From the NCBI RefSeq assembly GCF_008831285.2, contig NC_045149.1, forward strand, positions 10,506,417 through 10,570,416: 64,000 nt of DNA, read 5' to 3'. This stretch comes from Nymphaea colorata. Lineage: Eukaryota > Streptophyta > Magnoliopsida > Nymphaeales > Nymphaeaceae. A program made the position numbers and the translations under genes. Every line of letters begins with the position of its first letter. Position 1 is the stretch's first letter. This document shows positions 22,133 through 32,290 of this stretch, one piece after another. The notes under the pieces are model-generated. The model searched no databases. It saw only the letters and a program-made list of their open reading frames with translations, and was not told the DNA's origin.

Positions 22133-24587
22133 ATTCAATAGCCATGTGCAATTCAGAAATAACGCATCATTCTCATTCACACTTCATTCATATTCACATC
22201 ATTCACAAACATTTCATTCATATACTTTTCATTTTCATTAACTTCATTCAATTGACAGTTCTTGTGGGTGCAGGCACATGCCCACTGCGGGCGGCCTACA
22301 ACCGAGAGACAACCCCCGTGGTGGCCCAGAATAATATGGATCCATTCACCCGCTGCAGTGGTAGAGCACTCATCTATGGATGTGTGAATTCCAAGGAGAG
22401 ATACTCAGCCTTCCCTATGACACCCAGGTTGGGAAAGCGGGAGCCCAACGCTCCAAGCACAACATACAACAGTACCCTGGGGCCTTGCACCGCCTGCGTT
22501 CCGAACAGGCGAGACCAGTGGTGAAAACGGGACATCTCCCAAACACATTGCCACAACCTACTGGCTTCTCATCTCTTATTCTTTCATTATTATCATTATA
22601 ATTGCACATTCACAGAATGACTGGCTAGCTCATGAGGTTGGTTCACTTCACAAGTGCACCCACACCTCCAATTGCCTCCACACGAGGTCTACATATAACA
22701 TTAACAGTCATGGCTAGCCGTCATACAATATGGGTACAATTACCCTCCAATTCATTCATTTGCATCATTGCCTGTGGCAATGTGTATGCAACAAAACAAA
22801 ATATTTACATCACTTATCACATCAATCTGAAAAAACTTAGCCAAACCACATAGAGTAGTCTCGATCTGTGATTGACTCGTAGCTGTCCTAGACAGTTATC
22901 ATTCTAGGATGCTTTCTAATGCACAATTGGGGTCGAAGAGACACTCGACTCGATACCCCACCTCATTTGTCTTAAGCAGTTATCAATTTTATCATGCACA
23001 TACAAATGCGTAACATTTTCAAAACAAACTTCTAATAGCTTTTCAAAACAAATCATATCATAAATATCAAGTCATTTGCATGCATACATACATTCACTCA
23101 CACAACAATCAATCAATCGCATCACAATCATAGGATCCCACGATCCTAGGAACACACATTCACACGTTGGCCCCAGGCAGGGATTTGCCTGGAATGCCGC
23201 CATACCTGTCGCGTATCCACAAAACTCAAAACTCTTCAAAATGCCTCGAGCTTCGAATCATACGCAAATGGTAAATGACTAAATTCTCTACTGGTTTAGT
23301 TCCACAGTCAAAACAAATAAAAACAAAATCATTGAGGCATGTCATTGCCTCAAGAGGGTGTCGACGGGTAGTGTTGACCTACAAAGCCCTCAAAAAGGTA
23401 TTTTCATAACTCTTTGAGGTTGTGACCAAACATCTAAACTCAAAGCTTCGTTCAAACTACCACTAACACATTTTCAATTGCTTTCTTTAGTTGAGGCGTC
23501 TTCCCCGTAATTAAGATTCTCAACATACAACGCATATGTACATCAATAGAAGCCTATTTCCCAAACTTATTAAAACGGTTCTAAACCTTCACTACAACAT
23601 CACAATCTCTACCATGCTTCCCTATTGCTTCGAAAGTCAACACATCATGCTAGAAAAACACTTATACGCATAGATCCTCGTCTTCTCAACATGGTCATAA
23701 CGTTCCCTCAAAATAGCAACATTGCTAATATGCATTCCAAATCATCAAATCATGAGTCTAGCATGCTCAAATAATAATTATATATGCTCTAATAAATAAT
23801 ATTCAATAATCTAGGATCGATTAGGCCTTGCTCACCCCAAACTTAGTGTCCAAACTGTCGCAATGTTCTTGTCAACCAACTCAATCATTCGATCAAGTGC
23901 CAATGCCCATAATTGCCTACTGCCGGCGCCAACCACACGGCCTACTTGCTGGTAAGAGGGGGAAAACAGGGTTTCCTAGCTGTAATCCATTCAAACGGCA
24001 ATAGGTACGATGAGAATCAACAAAAGGAAGATGAAAATAGAGGTCTACCATAAGAAGGAGACATTCAGTGACGAGATGGATGGTTCGGTTGAGGGTGCTG
24101 ACAGTGAGGAGAGAGTGCAGGAAGAGAGAGCAACAGAGTGTGAGAGTGGCAGAGGAAGAGGGATAGCATGGACGAGGGAAATGGGGGAGATGGTGAGGAG
24201 ACAAATGAGACGAGGAGGGAGCTCGAGCGGAGAGGGAGAGAAAGAAAACATGTTGTAGGGTGCTGACGAAGAGGGGAGAGGCTGCGTAGGAGGGAGGAGG
24301 AGGAGAAGGAAGAGCAAGGAGGAAAAGGCGAGGGAGAAGAGGCAGAGGTCGAGAGGGCTTACCAGAGCGCCGCCGCAGTCCTTCCTCCGCCGACCCAAGC
24401 ACCGCCGCAGCCACCTTCCGCCTCCCGTTGCTCTCTGACGTGCGAACCAGCGAAAGACAAAGGAGAAGGAGACATTGAAGAAGGCGAGGGGGAAGAGTTC
24501 TCTCGCGCGACGGGCTCCCCACGCTGGTGGATTCGGGTCCGGGTCTGGGCCCGATCCGGCCCACCTACAAAAACCACGATCGTTACA
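22133..24587 (+). other. 3' part of the long solo LTR
   Basis: No protein domain recognised. It includes a CATTCA-rich stretch (22120-22250) and a GAGGAG-rich, GC-richer end (24060-24560). The open frames here come from low-complexity purine runs and look spurious. Confidence 0.5.
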
Positions 24588-25014
24588 ATTGTTCTTAGCC
24601 AGATCCTCTATTATCTCACTAAGACAGCTGATTTTATGCCATTCACCCTTAAAATTGCTTCTAGGTATTCTTTTGATGATCCAGTTTCAGCTACTACCTG
24701 TATCTGCCATTCCTTTTGCTTGGTCTCATGTTCAATAGTCAATGTCAAGACACTAGCTGTACAAGAAAATCTTTCGGCAGATATTGCTATAAGTGATTTA
24801 TGTTGACAATGTTTAATATCTATTCTCCCCTAACAATAGCGTTCCTTTCCTGAGCATATTTAACGTGTAAAGGCTATATTCATGCATCTTTTCTAGTTAT
24901 TCACATGATTACTTGTTTTGAAGTTTATTATGCTCTCTTTTCACCACATTATGCAGACTGGTTGACCACCAGCATGTTGCATCACGTTTGCAATAGTTTG
25001 TCCTGTACCTGCAG

Positions 25015-25362
25015 GTTACATTTGTCTTTACCAATCAAGTTGATGGAAAGCTGGTTCCAGTTGAGCCAATGGAAAGAAAGTCACCCGTTCCAGAGACCAT
25101 CCTCATGAAACCCCTTAACCCTAGTTCTGCACTTTCATCACGTAAAGTTAGTGTCTCATCCCATTTTATTGAAGATTCGAGCATCTGTACAACAAGTGGT
25201 GCCTTTCCTCCTTTACAGAAGCTGCCAAAATTTCCTATGACAGCAAAGCACACTAATACTAGTGTAAATTCTGTAAGCAAAAAAAGCATCTCGCATAAAA
25301 TCCGGCTACCTGTCAAAAGGATATCTGCTGAAATTGATGATGACGATGATGATTTTGTTTAG
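25015..25362 (+). pseudogene. RAD54: RAD54 copy A terminal exon
   Basis: Follows cctgcag, begins with VTFVFTNQVDGKLVPVE and ends EIDDDDDDFV before TAG at 25360-25362. It is fully open in A, while the B version has a nonsense codon and a 5-bp insertion. The tail is basic and serine-rich with an acidic end. Confidence 0.85.
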
Positions 25363-28120
25363 ACCTCGTGCATTTCCTTCTTGTACAGATAGGCAATTCC
25401 ACCAAGCGAGATATGGCCTTCAAATCTCGTTGTTTATTCTTTGAGTTGGGGCGAGTTGCTAAATAATGATGATGTGACCTACACTCACCATTTTAGTAGT
25501 GTTGTCGGTATTGTTATCGGCACTGTATTGGTCCACATGGATCGTCCTGTATCGGCCTATTTCATTATTTAATTTAAAAAATAACTTACATGCATACAAA
25601 TTCTACGATACTAAATCTTTTTGCAATTCGAATAGAACACTTTCTCAGTTGCATAGGAAAATTTTGCATCTGGTTAAAAAGGAAAATTATGATATCTGAT
25701 GAAGTTTTTCTTCCTGATTCTAAAAAAAGCACTTGGATGTTTTTGATATACCTTTGACAATTTCACATTTGCATCTACCGCAACATATAACTGATAAACT
25801 GTCTTGTACAGGATTTTGACAGATAGGCTTTCTGCCTAACTATGGGGCTTTTCAGTGATTGATTTTTTGTTGGATGTCGTCCATTATTTTCAGGTCTCTA
25901 CAATTAAAGTAGGATTCGTATGCACTTCTGAGTGAATTCCATGTGTGAAAGTCATATCTAATTTTGATTTGGTGTGGATAAAAAACTGACATGAACATAA
26001 CCTTTACAAATAAAGCACATGTTATTTGCTATTCTCGTTAAATCTGATACGTCGTTGGGCACATTTTATCAGAACCTTACATTCATAAAATTTCTGGATT
26101 CAGGGGCAGCTACACCTAATCGGGTTTTTGGGATCTGGATGGTAACTCGGAGCTAACACCACTGTTTCGAATTTGGGTTTCAGATATAGCATGATCAAGT
26201 CATCTTGCAATTCAATAAAGTACCAGGGCCCCAGCCCCATTTTGTCCATTTTCACACTCTGTAACATACTGTTTCATGAATATATCTGAAACTTTGAAGC
26301 AAAATCACTCGACAGTAATATATGGATGCCAAGAGAGCCTTTAAGTGTCTTAAGTTGCTATAAGCCCTAATGGCAGCAGTTTGTTCATCCCTAAACTGTA
26401 CTTCCATCTTTTGCTTAATAGCAGCATTAACATTGGTGCTTCAGCCCTGGCTATTTTGAGTTTGTAATCTCCATGAAAATCAAATCTAGGCAGGACTGCA
26501 AAATACAGTTGCCTACTTGTGTCTTGTCTCCAATTTTTCAGTCAAACACTATTATGATCATGGGCCCTGCTTTTTTTTCTCACTAAAACTAAAGGGATAT
26601 GCATCATGGTTATTTATGGAGCAAGTTAATGCACATGGTTTGACATGTAGAAAGAGGACAATTTAAGATGGTAGATGTTAGAGGATGGTTAAAAACTTAG
26701 AAAAATATCTCTAGAAAAAGTCAGTAAATTGACATTAGCCACAGTTTATGGTGCAACAATAGTTGATGGTAGTTTTAGCGACTATTTATGATCATCTCAG
26801 TGACAAATTTTTGAATTTTAACCATAGGACAACTATGTAACACACAACAACATTGACTTTTGGTTTCACTGGATAGTCCAAATGCAACATGAATTCTGGG
26901 AAATAGGTGAGTTGTTGGGCTACCGACAGGTCAGTTAAGAAAGATTATTGATACCAACTCATGTTGTTCACAATTTAATGGAAGCGACATAATGAAGTCC
27001 TCAATAAATTTATGTTCGACCTGCAAAAGCTTCCTCATTTAATGACATAATATTGCAAGAAGTTGAAGTCTTTGGGACGACCTTTGGCAGAAACTAGCAC
27101 AAAGGAGCTGGAAGGTTCGAGTTAAATATGGAATTGCAATGGATATACGAGATGAGGGCATTTTTTATTTTTTTATAGTAGAGGACATTAGAGTCTTTTT
27201 CTTTTTTTTTAAATCCTGGTTTACTCTTATAAAAAAGTTTTTTTTTATATTTTTAATAAGGACATTTTGGTCACTGCATACCCTTGTGCATGAAAAAATC
27301 ATGCACAGAGATGGCGTGTATAACATGTTTTGGTTAAATACTTTGTCGCAACGCCCTCATATTGTGTAATTGGATTTTGGCTCCAATATGGATGCTGTTT
27401 TTATGAACTGAATCCAGATTGGACTAGCATAAATGCATGTAATATTGGTTTTTTATCGGAACTGGCCAGTTGGATATCAAATTCGAATTCAGATTCGGTT
27501 ATAAAACTGCGTACAAAATTGAAAGTTGATTAGTAACATTTGTTTTTCATGTCCGACTAGTTGAATTCAAGATCTGAACAATAGTCGAACACGTTAAATC
27601 CATTTACATGCATCCCTAGACTGTGGCTGCACATATTGAGCTTTTCTCTATTGTTTCATGACCATTTTGAAATTGTTTCAAACTATGTTGGTTGAGCATG
27701 AAGTATTTCATCATACATCTCAACAAAAGAACCAAGCTCCCATCCTTGCTCTTATCCCTTCAGAGTGCCAAGTCTGCTTTTGATGTCTTGGGATGACATC
27801 CTTGTCATCTTCAACTTGCATATCTGTATCCTCCTTTTATAGTACAAGAAGTTGATGTCTAGAGACCTCGAAACAAAAGCTGGCAGCCTATCAACCCCGC
27901 TATGTCAGTTGCGGCAATCCCCTTTGGGATGTTATAGACTGTTTTTATTTGGCTGACTGCTTCAAGAAACAACTCCTTAGACAAGAGAAGTGAACTGGAA
28001 CACAACTCCTTACCCTGAAGTATGGGCCTCTCCTAGGTGAGGCGTATGCTTCACCTTCCTTTTTACCTAGTGCCTGGGGCATACGTCTCAAGCATGATGA
28101 TTTAAAAAAAAAAAATTTAA
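25363..28120. other. 3' flank of RAD54 copy A, no gene recognised
   Basis: Aligns with B 59781-62560. Only short frames appear and none is conserved in length between the copies in a coding-like way. It holds the RAD54 3' UTR and repeat-like sequence. Confidence 0.5.
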
Positions 28121-28125
28121 CAATT

Positions 28126-28319
28126 TGTTACAGCCGGCAGCCTTAGAGAGAGAAGACGTAACTTCATTCACTAACCCTAATCTCCATAATAAAGAGATTA
28201 GGGTTGAAGAGAGATTTACAAAGTACATCAACAGAAAATAGAAAAATGTTTAAAGAGACCTCCTAACTATTAAATATTGCAAAGAACCACCTATAAACAT
28301 AAACTCTTCTAATTCAATA
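28126..28319 (-). mobile_element. Small solo LTR, Copia-1-like
   Basis: A 194-bp block flanked by perfect CAATT duplications (28121-28125 and 28320-28324). On the minus strand it resembles the Copia 1 LTR: the same end (TGTAACA against CGTAACA), an internal ATTAGGGTT block and a similar order of motifs. Its minus-strand start reads TA instead of TG. Copy B has a single CAATTAAA at the corresponding place (near 62571). Confidence 0.7.
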
Positions 28320-28594
28320 CAATTAAATGAAAAGGGCACTCGAAAAACTTGTCAGGTTTTACTTTTCATATAACGCTTCATACTGTAGGTAGTTTTTGAG
28401 CCTATATTTTATATTCTTGTGCTGCTTGTTATATGTTGCTGGTTGTTGTAGCCAATTGTCTTGTGGCTTGGAGTCTTCAGATGAGCATATGGTCGGATAG
28501 AGCTCACAACCGGCTCTCCAAGGACACTAACTGTGCTGAAATTGGACTATGTGTGTTGAAGGCTCATTCTTTGATGTTTGCAACCCTTACATTA

Positions 28595-28890
28595 ATTGTA
28601 TAGCTCGGGCTGGTGGAAACCAGTTCTTAATGTTCTCTAATTGTGCAATCCTTTGAAGTGCAGTTACTGGAATGGCAAAAAATATAGTAAGAATTGAAGC
28701 AACTACAACAGCAAGAAGCCAGTGGACTATCAAATAGCTATATGGCACAACACGATTATTCCATAGCACATCTCTTGGTTCTGGGGTTGGTTCAGTGATC
28801 CATAAATGTGGATCTTCATATTGTTGTGTTTGTGAGGCCAATGCTGCACGTTGCCGTGAATTAAATGACACAAATGCAGCTGGTACCTCC
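28595..28890 (-). pseudogene. Isolated exon of an OSCA/CSC1-like mechanosensitive channel
   Basis: One open exon on the minus strand between acceptor ttgttag and donor gtaagg. It reads EVPAAFVSFNSRQRAALASQ, then WITEPTPEPRDVLWNN, then a hydrophobic helix (LIVHWLLAVVVASILTIFF) and LQRIAQLENIKNWFPP. This matches the part of OSCA/CSC1 channels (osmosensing calcium-permeable plasma-membrane channels) where the cytosolic loop meets the membrane core. No neighbouring OSCA exon was found on either side, and copy B lacks the whole region, so it looks like a stranded fragment. Confidence 0.75.
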
Positions 28891-28899
28891 TAACAAAAC

Positions 28900-29165
28900 A
28901 GAGGATTATTAGAACAATATTACCGTAGAGTGAAACAAGGTCATCCACCAGTCATGCATCCAGTCTACATTGCACATGGGCATAAAAACACATCACAAAT
29001 AATGGAGTTACAACATGAAATAGTAGAGCGCCCGAGATGTTACTTCATATGGACGTCTCACTTTAAGAAATTTAGTCACATAATATCTCAGATGCGAATT
29101 GACCTGCAGTCTACTCTATTCAGCCATCCGAAGACAGACAATAACTAAATAATTGCAAAATGTAC

Positions 29166-29208
<43 letters not shown>

Positions 29209-30293
29209 ATGAGCATCACCAACAACACCACTTATAACCCATCGCTGAATGTGACAACTAACAAGAGTTACATTGATAAAGACACCTTTGTTTGCATCAT
29301 TCTGGAAAGGAGGATGCAGTAAAAACGTCATCACTCATTTAGACAATTGACCAACTATCCAATGAACAAGTGTTACAGCAACAAGTTCTTTAGCCGAATA
29401 AAGATGCAACCAGAAGTAACAAGGTATACTAAATTAGAATAAATTTCAAGTTTCACCAATGAATAAAATCACACATCCTTACTCAACAACGGCTGTTATA
29501 AAGAGTTATAAATGGTGGACAAAGTAAACCACATTCAGTCATTCACGTAGGAATGTATCACTTCAAGCTGATTTGCATGAAAGCAGTTAATTGTGCACGC
29601 AAAAGAAACTTCAACTCGAAAATCGGAACAACTATAATTTGCATTATCCACCTATACAATGTGTGCCAGCCTAAGAAAAAAAATCTCAGTTAATGTCATC
29701 CTGATATAAGTTTCCTTTGACCATGGTTTGTCTTGTACTGCAATGCCAAAGCATTCAAACAACCAACTAACTATATCATATGGGTGTGGACATGAGTACA
29801 GCAGTGAAGGTACAGGCCACCATTTGAAAGAATTATGGGTACAGGAAAAAACAGGGTGTGTGTGTGTGTCGATATATATGTATATAGACACACGTACACA
29901 CACACACATATTATATAATATAATAATCCATGAAAAACAGGAGGAAAATACAAAAACTAGATGGGAAAGAAACAACGCAGAAAGAGTAAAAATCAAAATT
30001 AAAGCAAAAAAGAAGTATGAAAACATAAATTTTTAAGCTTTAAAGTACAGCCATACCCAACTGTACTCATGTACCTGTGTCGCTCTACCCATGTACCATG
30101 TACATACAACATATTGTATACATATGTTACGTTATACATATAATACATATATAATATTGTTATGTACATATATAATATAATATTACATATATATTTTCTC
30201 ATAATGTATAATATAAATATATGTATATGGTAATATACTTATAACATATGCACTATATATAGATGAAATATGTACAATGTATATGTATATACG
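28900..30293. other. AT-rich stretch with microsatellites, no gene recognised
   Basis: Contains (TA)n at about 29169-29206 and a TG/AC-rich run at about 29858-29910, then increasingly AT-rich sequence towards the viral insertion. No coding exon was recognised. Confidence 0.5.
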
Positions 30294-30321
30294 TAGTAAA
30301 TGTACAATATAGATGTATACT

Positions 30322-30363
<42 letters not shown>

Positions 30364-30387
30364 AGTATATATATATATATATACTTG

Positions 30388-30417
<30 letters not shown>
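30294..30417. repeat. TA-rich left flank of the viral insertion, with a 36-bp flanking repeat
   Basis: Bases 30294-30329 are identical to 40365-40400 on the other side of the viral insert. They are followed by a long (TA)n run up to the virus edge. Confidence 0.85.
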
Positions 30418-30419
<2 letters not shown>

Positions 30420-30490
30420 GGAGATCAACTTCGTTTTGATAGATTGGTGTCTGGACGTAAATGTAATGCACCAATAGCACGAAATTCTAT
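30418..30490 (+). repeat. Pararetrovirus terminal redundancy, left copy
   Basis: 73 bases matching 40124-40196 with two differences. It includes the last codons and stop of the movement protein, so the circle was opened inside that gene's 3' end. Confidence 0.9.
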
Positions 30491-30523
30491 CACGGATTTT
30501 GTGACCAGGTCCCCCTCATTTTT

Positions 30524-30536
30524 TGGTATCAGAGCC
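30524..30536 (+). promoter_or_regulatory. Pararetrovirus tRNA-Met primer-binding site
   Basis: TGGTATCAGAGCC on the plus strand, complementary to the 3' end of initiator tRNA-Met, the minus-strand DNA primer site used to number Caulimoviridae genomes. It lies about 80 bases after the movement-protein stop in the redundant left end. Confidence 0.9.
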
Positions 30537-30595
30537 TTAGTTTAATGTTCTATACTTAAATTTCTGATTAATTCAAATTAATCCTCCATTTGAGT

Positions 30596-30724
30596 ATGGA
30601 AAATTTCTTACAAAAGGTTATTTTCTTTTTTAAAAAGAAAAATAATTGTCTTAGGATTCAACGACTTGATCCAACTGTATCTTTGCCAACTAGGCTGCCA
30701 AAAAAACAGCAGGTTATGACTTAG
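30596..30724 (+). CDS. Short ORF overlapping the dUTPase start
   Basis: ATG at 30596 opens a lysine-rich 42-codon frame that ends at TAG 30722-30724. It overlaps the dUTPase frame by about 30 bases. Seven A's (30700-30706) followed by C lie in the overlap, in register for a -1 shift into dUTPase. It may be the original N-terminus of dUTPase cut off by a one-base loss, or a real short upstream ORF. Confidence 0.4.
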   Translation: MENFLQKVIFFFKKKNNCLRIQRLDPTVSLPTRLPKKQQVMT

Positions 30725-31065
30725 AAAGTAGCCATAATACAGTCATTCCTGCAAAAGGAAAAGCTTTTGTTAGCACAGGTCTGGCCATAGCAGTTCCCAA
30801 TGGAACATATGGACAAATTGCATCTAGAAGCGGTCTTGCACTAAATTACTCAATCCTTGTAGGAGCAGGAGTAATTGATGCAGATTATAGAGGTGAAGTA
30901 AAAATTATCCTCTTTAACTATTCTAATAAAGACTTGTTTATTAGAAAAAGGGATAGGATTGCCCAGCTAATCCTACATAAAATATCTACTCCTAAGATTA
31001 AAGAAGTAGAAAAACTCAATGTCACAAACCGAATGGGTAAAGGGTTTGGCTCGACAGGAATTTGA
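30694..31065 (+). CDS. Virus-encoded dUTPase (trimeric type), no in-frame ATG
   Basis: dUTPase hydrolyses dUTP to dUMP and pyrophosphate and keeps uracil out of new DNA. All five motifs of the trimeric family are visible in one open frame: AGYDLESS (I), GQIASRSGLAL (II), GAGVIDADYRGEV (III, with the catalytic aspartate and uracil-contact tyrosine), RDRIAQLIL (IV) and the glycine-rich GKGFGSTGI (V) right before TGA. The frame is closed upstream by TAG at 30691-30693 and has no early ATG, so translation would need a frameshift or the copy has lost one base. It sits between the primer site and the first conventional ORF. Host origin by capture is plausible; a chance host-gene insertion is less likely because the viral order resumes directly. 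Confidence 0.9.
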   Translation, partial: AAKKTAGYDLESSHNTVIPAKGKAFVSTGLAIAVPNGTYGQIASRSGLALNYSILVGAGVIDADYRGEVKIILFNYSNKDLFIRKRDRIAQLILHKISTPKIKEVEKLNVTNRMGKGFGSTGI

Positions 31066-31229
31066 GCAGATCTATTCTAACAAAGCCTGTTTCTATTTAT
31101 GCAGGTTTGAGACCTGCTGTCACAGTAATAAAAACAGTAGCCCCAAGAACCAGATCCAAATTACAAATTGGATCCAAAATAGAGAAATTGGTAAAAGATA
31201 CCAAGATCTTGTAACTTCATCTAAGATTA

Positions 31230-31661
31230 ATGAATAAATTTGAATATTTAGACCTTAGCTTACCACACAGCCAATCTAACATTTCTCATAAATGTTATTT
31301 TGGAAATACCTACCAACATGAGTTTCATAGCAATGAATCTCATTTTAACACAATAGTTGATTTAATGATCTCCTTAGGTAAACACCTAAAGGAAAACGAT
31401 AAATCGGATACAAGAGTATTTGATTTTATTGCAAGTTCTTTACAAAATAAGAACAAATTATTAAAAAATTTGAATGAAAATTTGGATTATCAAAAATCCC
31501 AGGTTAATGATTTAATAAAATCATTTCCTAAGTGTCAAACTTTTAATCTTCAGGAAAGATTAGAGTTAGTAGAAAATAATGTGAATCACAGGTTTAATGA
31601 AATAAATATTAAAAAAATTCAAAGTATGATAACTAACTTAGAGAAACTTATTCTAAGCTAA
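31230..31661 (+). CDS. Pararetrovirus ORF of 143 residues, function unknown
   Basis: An open frame starting MNKFEYLDLSLPHSQSN. The C-terminal half is rich in N, K, L and E with heptad-like spacing (about residues 66-143), suggesting a coiled coil. Its stop overlaps the next start as TAATG (31659-31663), the reinitiation arrangement common between ORF1 and ORF2 of badnaviruses and tungroviruses. By position it corresponds to ORF1 of those genera. I do not recognise a domain. A short open stretch in another frame (about 31056-31213) lies between it and dUTPase. Confidence 0.75.
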   Translation: MNKFEYLDLSLPHSQSNISHKCYFGNTYQHEFHSNESHFNTIVDLMISLGKHLKENDKSDTRVFDFIASSLQNKNKLLKNLNENLDYQKSQVNDLIKSFPKCQTFNLQERLELVENNVNHRFNEINIKKIQSMITNLEKLILS

Positions 31662-32101
31662 TGGAAGACGAAGCAATAATTAAGCCTATTGCTATTAAAA
31701 TAAAAACAGATGGCTTTAATATCGCAGAAGGGTTTTCTGCCTATTCTGGCCCAGGAGCATCTGATAAAGAATACCCCAAACTATTTAACTTAGTCATTGG
31801 GTTGTTATGTTATGTCCTTAAGAGACAAGAAGACCTTGAAACAAAATACAATAGGATTCTAGAAGAAATAGAAAAACCTAAAACCAGTCCAGAACTGGAA
31901 AATCTTATCAAAAAATTTGATAATATCAAGCTAGGTTCTGGCCCATCTAGAAAAACTGCACTAAGTGACAAATACTTAGTAATGAAACGACGAACTACAG
32001 AAGTAAAATCTGTAGAAACTAAATCAATTCCTGATAAAGGAAAAGCTAAAATAAATGCAGATTTGTCAACAAGCAAATCCGGACAAAATTCTCTATCCTA
32101 A
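31661..32101 (+). CDS. Pararetrovirus ORF2-like protein, virion-associated candidate
   Basis: 146 residues starting MEDEAIIKPIAIKIKTDGFN, with a predicted helical middle (KRQEDLETKYNRILEEIE) and a lysine-rich C-terminus. Position and size match the ORF2 (nucleic-acid-binding, virion-associated) protein of badnaviruses. It ends at a single TAA (32099-32101); the frame then stays open into the coat protein ORF, so the two may have been one protein. Confidence 0.65.
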   Translation: MEDEAIIKPIAIKIKTDGFNIAEGFSAYSGPGASDKEYPKLFNLVIGLLCYVLKRQEDLETKYNRILEEIEKPKTSPELENLIKKFDNIKLGSGPSRKTALSDKYLVMKRRTTEVKSVETKSIPDKGKAKINADLSTSKSGQNSLS

Positions 32102-32290
32102 GAATTAGGAGTAGAGCTCAAATCTATTCTTCAAGTAATAGAACTTGAAGACCATTTAAAATCTCTTGGTCAGATCCAAGATGACCAAGAAATTTATACT
32201 GATAAAAATCAAAATATAAGAGTTAGATCCAAGATCATATCAGATATAGAAGTAGAAGACTCCCTAGCAGGGAAAGATATTAAAAACTAT

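Larger units (their letters stand above)
16242..24587 (+). mobile_element. Long solo LTR (about 3.2 kb) split by nested Copia 2
   Basis: The element begins TGTCACACCCC and ends CGTTACA, flanked by ATTAT (16237-16241) and ATTGT (24588-24592). Copy B has an uninterrupted AATTATTCTT at the same intron position (near 58986), so this is a true insertion. Removing the nested Copia and its 5-bp duplication leaves about 3205 bp with no polymerase domain. TG...CA ends, a 5-bp duplication and no interior argue for a solo LTR. The TGTCACACCCC start is common in long Gypsy-type plant LTRs, but the family is inference. Confidence 0.75.
5286..25362 (+). pseudogene. RAD54: RAD54-like Swi2/Snf2 recombination translocase, 3' half, copy A
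   Basis: RAD54 is a nuclear dsDNA translocase that works with RAD51 in homologous recombination. Exons by similarity: 5286-5405, 5491-5604, 5700-5783, 11291-11368, 11457-11515, 13639-13842, 13940-14038 and 25015-25362. They cover the C-terminal helicase lobe ([22 protein letters not shown]), the VYQRQ block and a C-terminal tail ending at TAG. The ATPase lobe and all earlier exons are absent from the window. A Copia sits exactly at the acceptor of the VYQRQ exon, and the terminal exon is split off by a solo LTR with a nested Copia. Two residues differ at usually invariant sites: SSKDGG for the expected alanine, and FDPYWNP for the expected aspartate. The exon frames themselves are mostly open. 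It is likely a 5'-truncated duplicate. Confidence 0.85.

Noticed and set aside
22144-22601. Frames in the CATTCA-rich part of the solo LTR
   Set aside because: Low-complexity origin, no start context, no homology recognised.
24045-24577. Serine/proline/leucine-rich frames near the solo LTR end
   Set aside because: They come from a purine-rich low-complexity tract inside the LTR; no conserved pattern.
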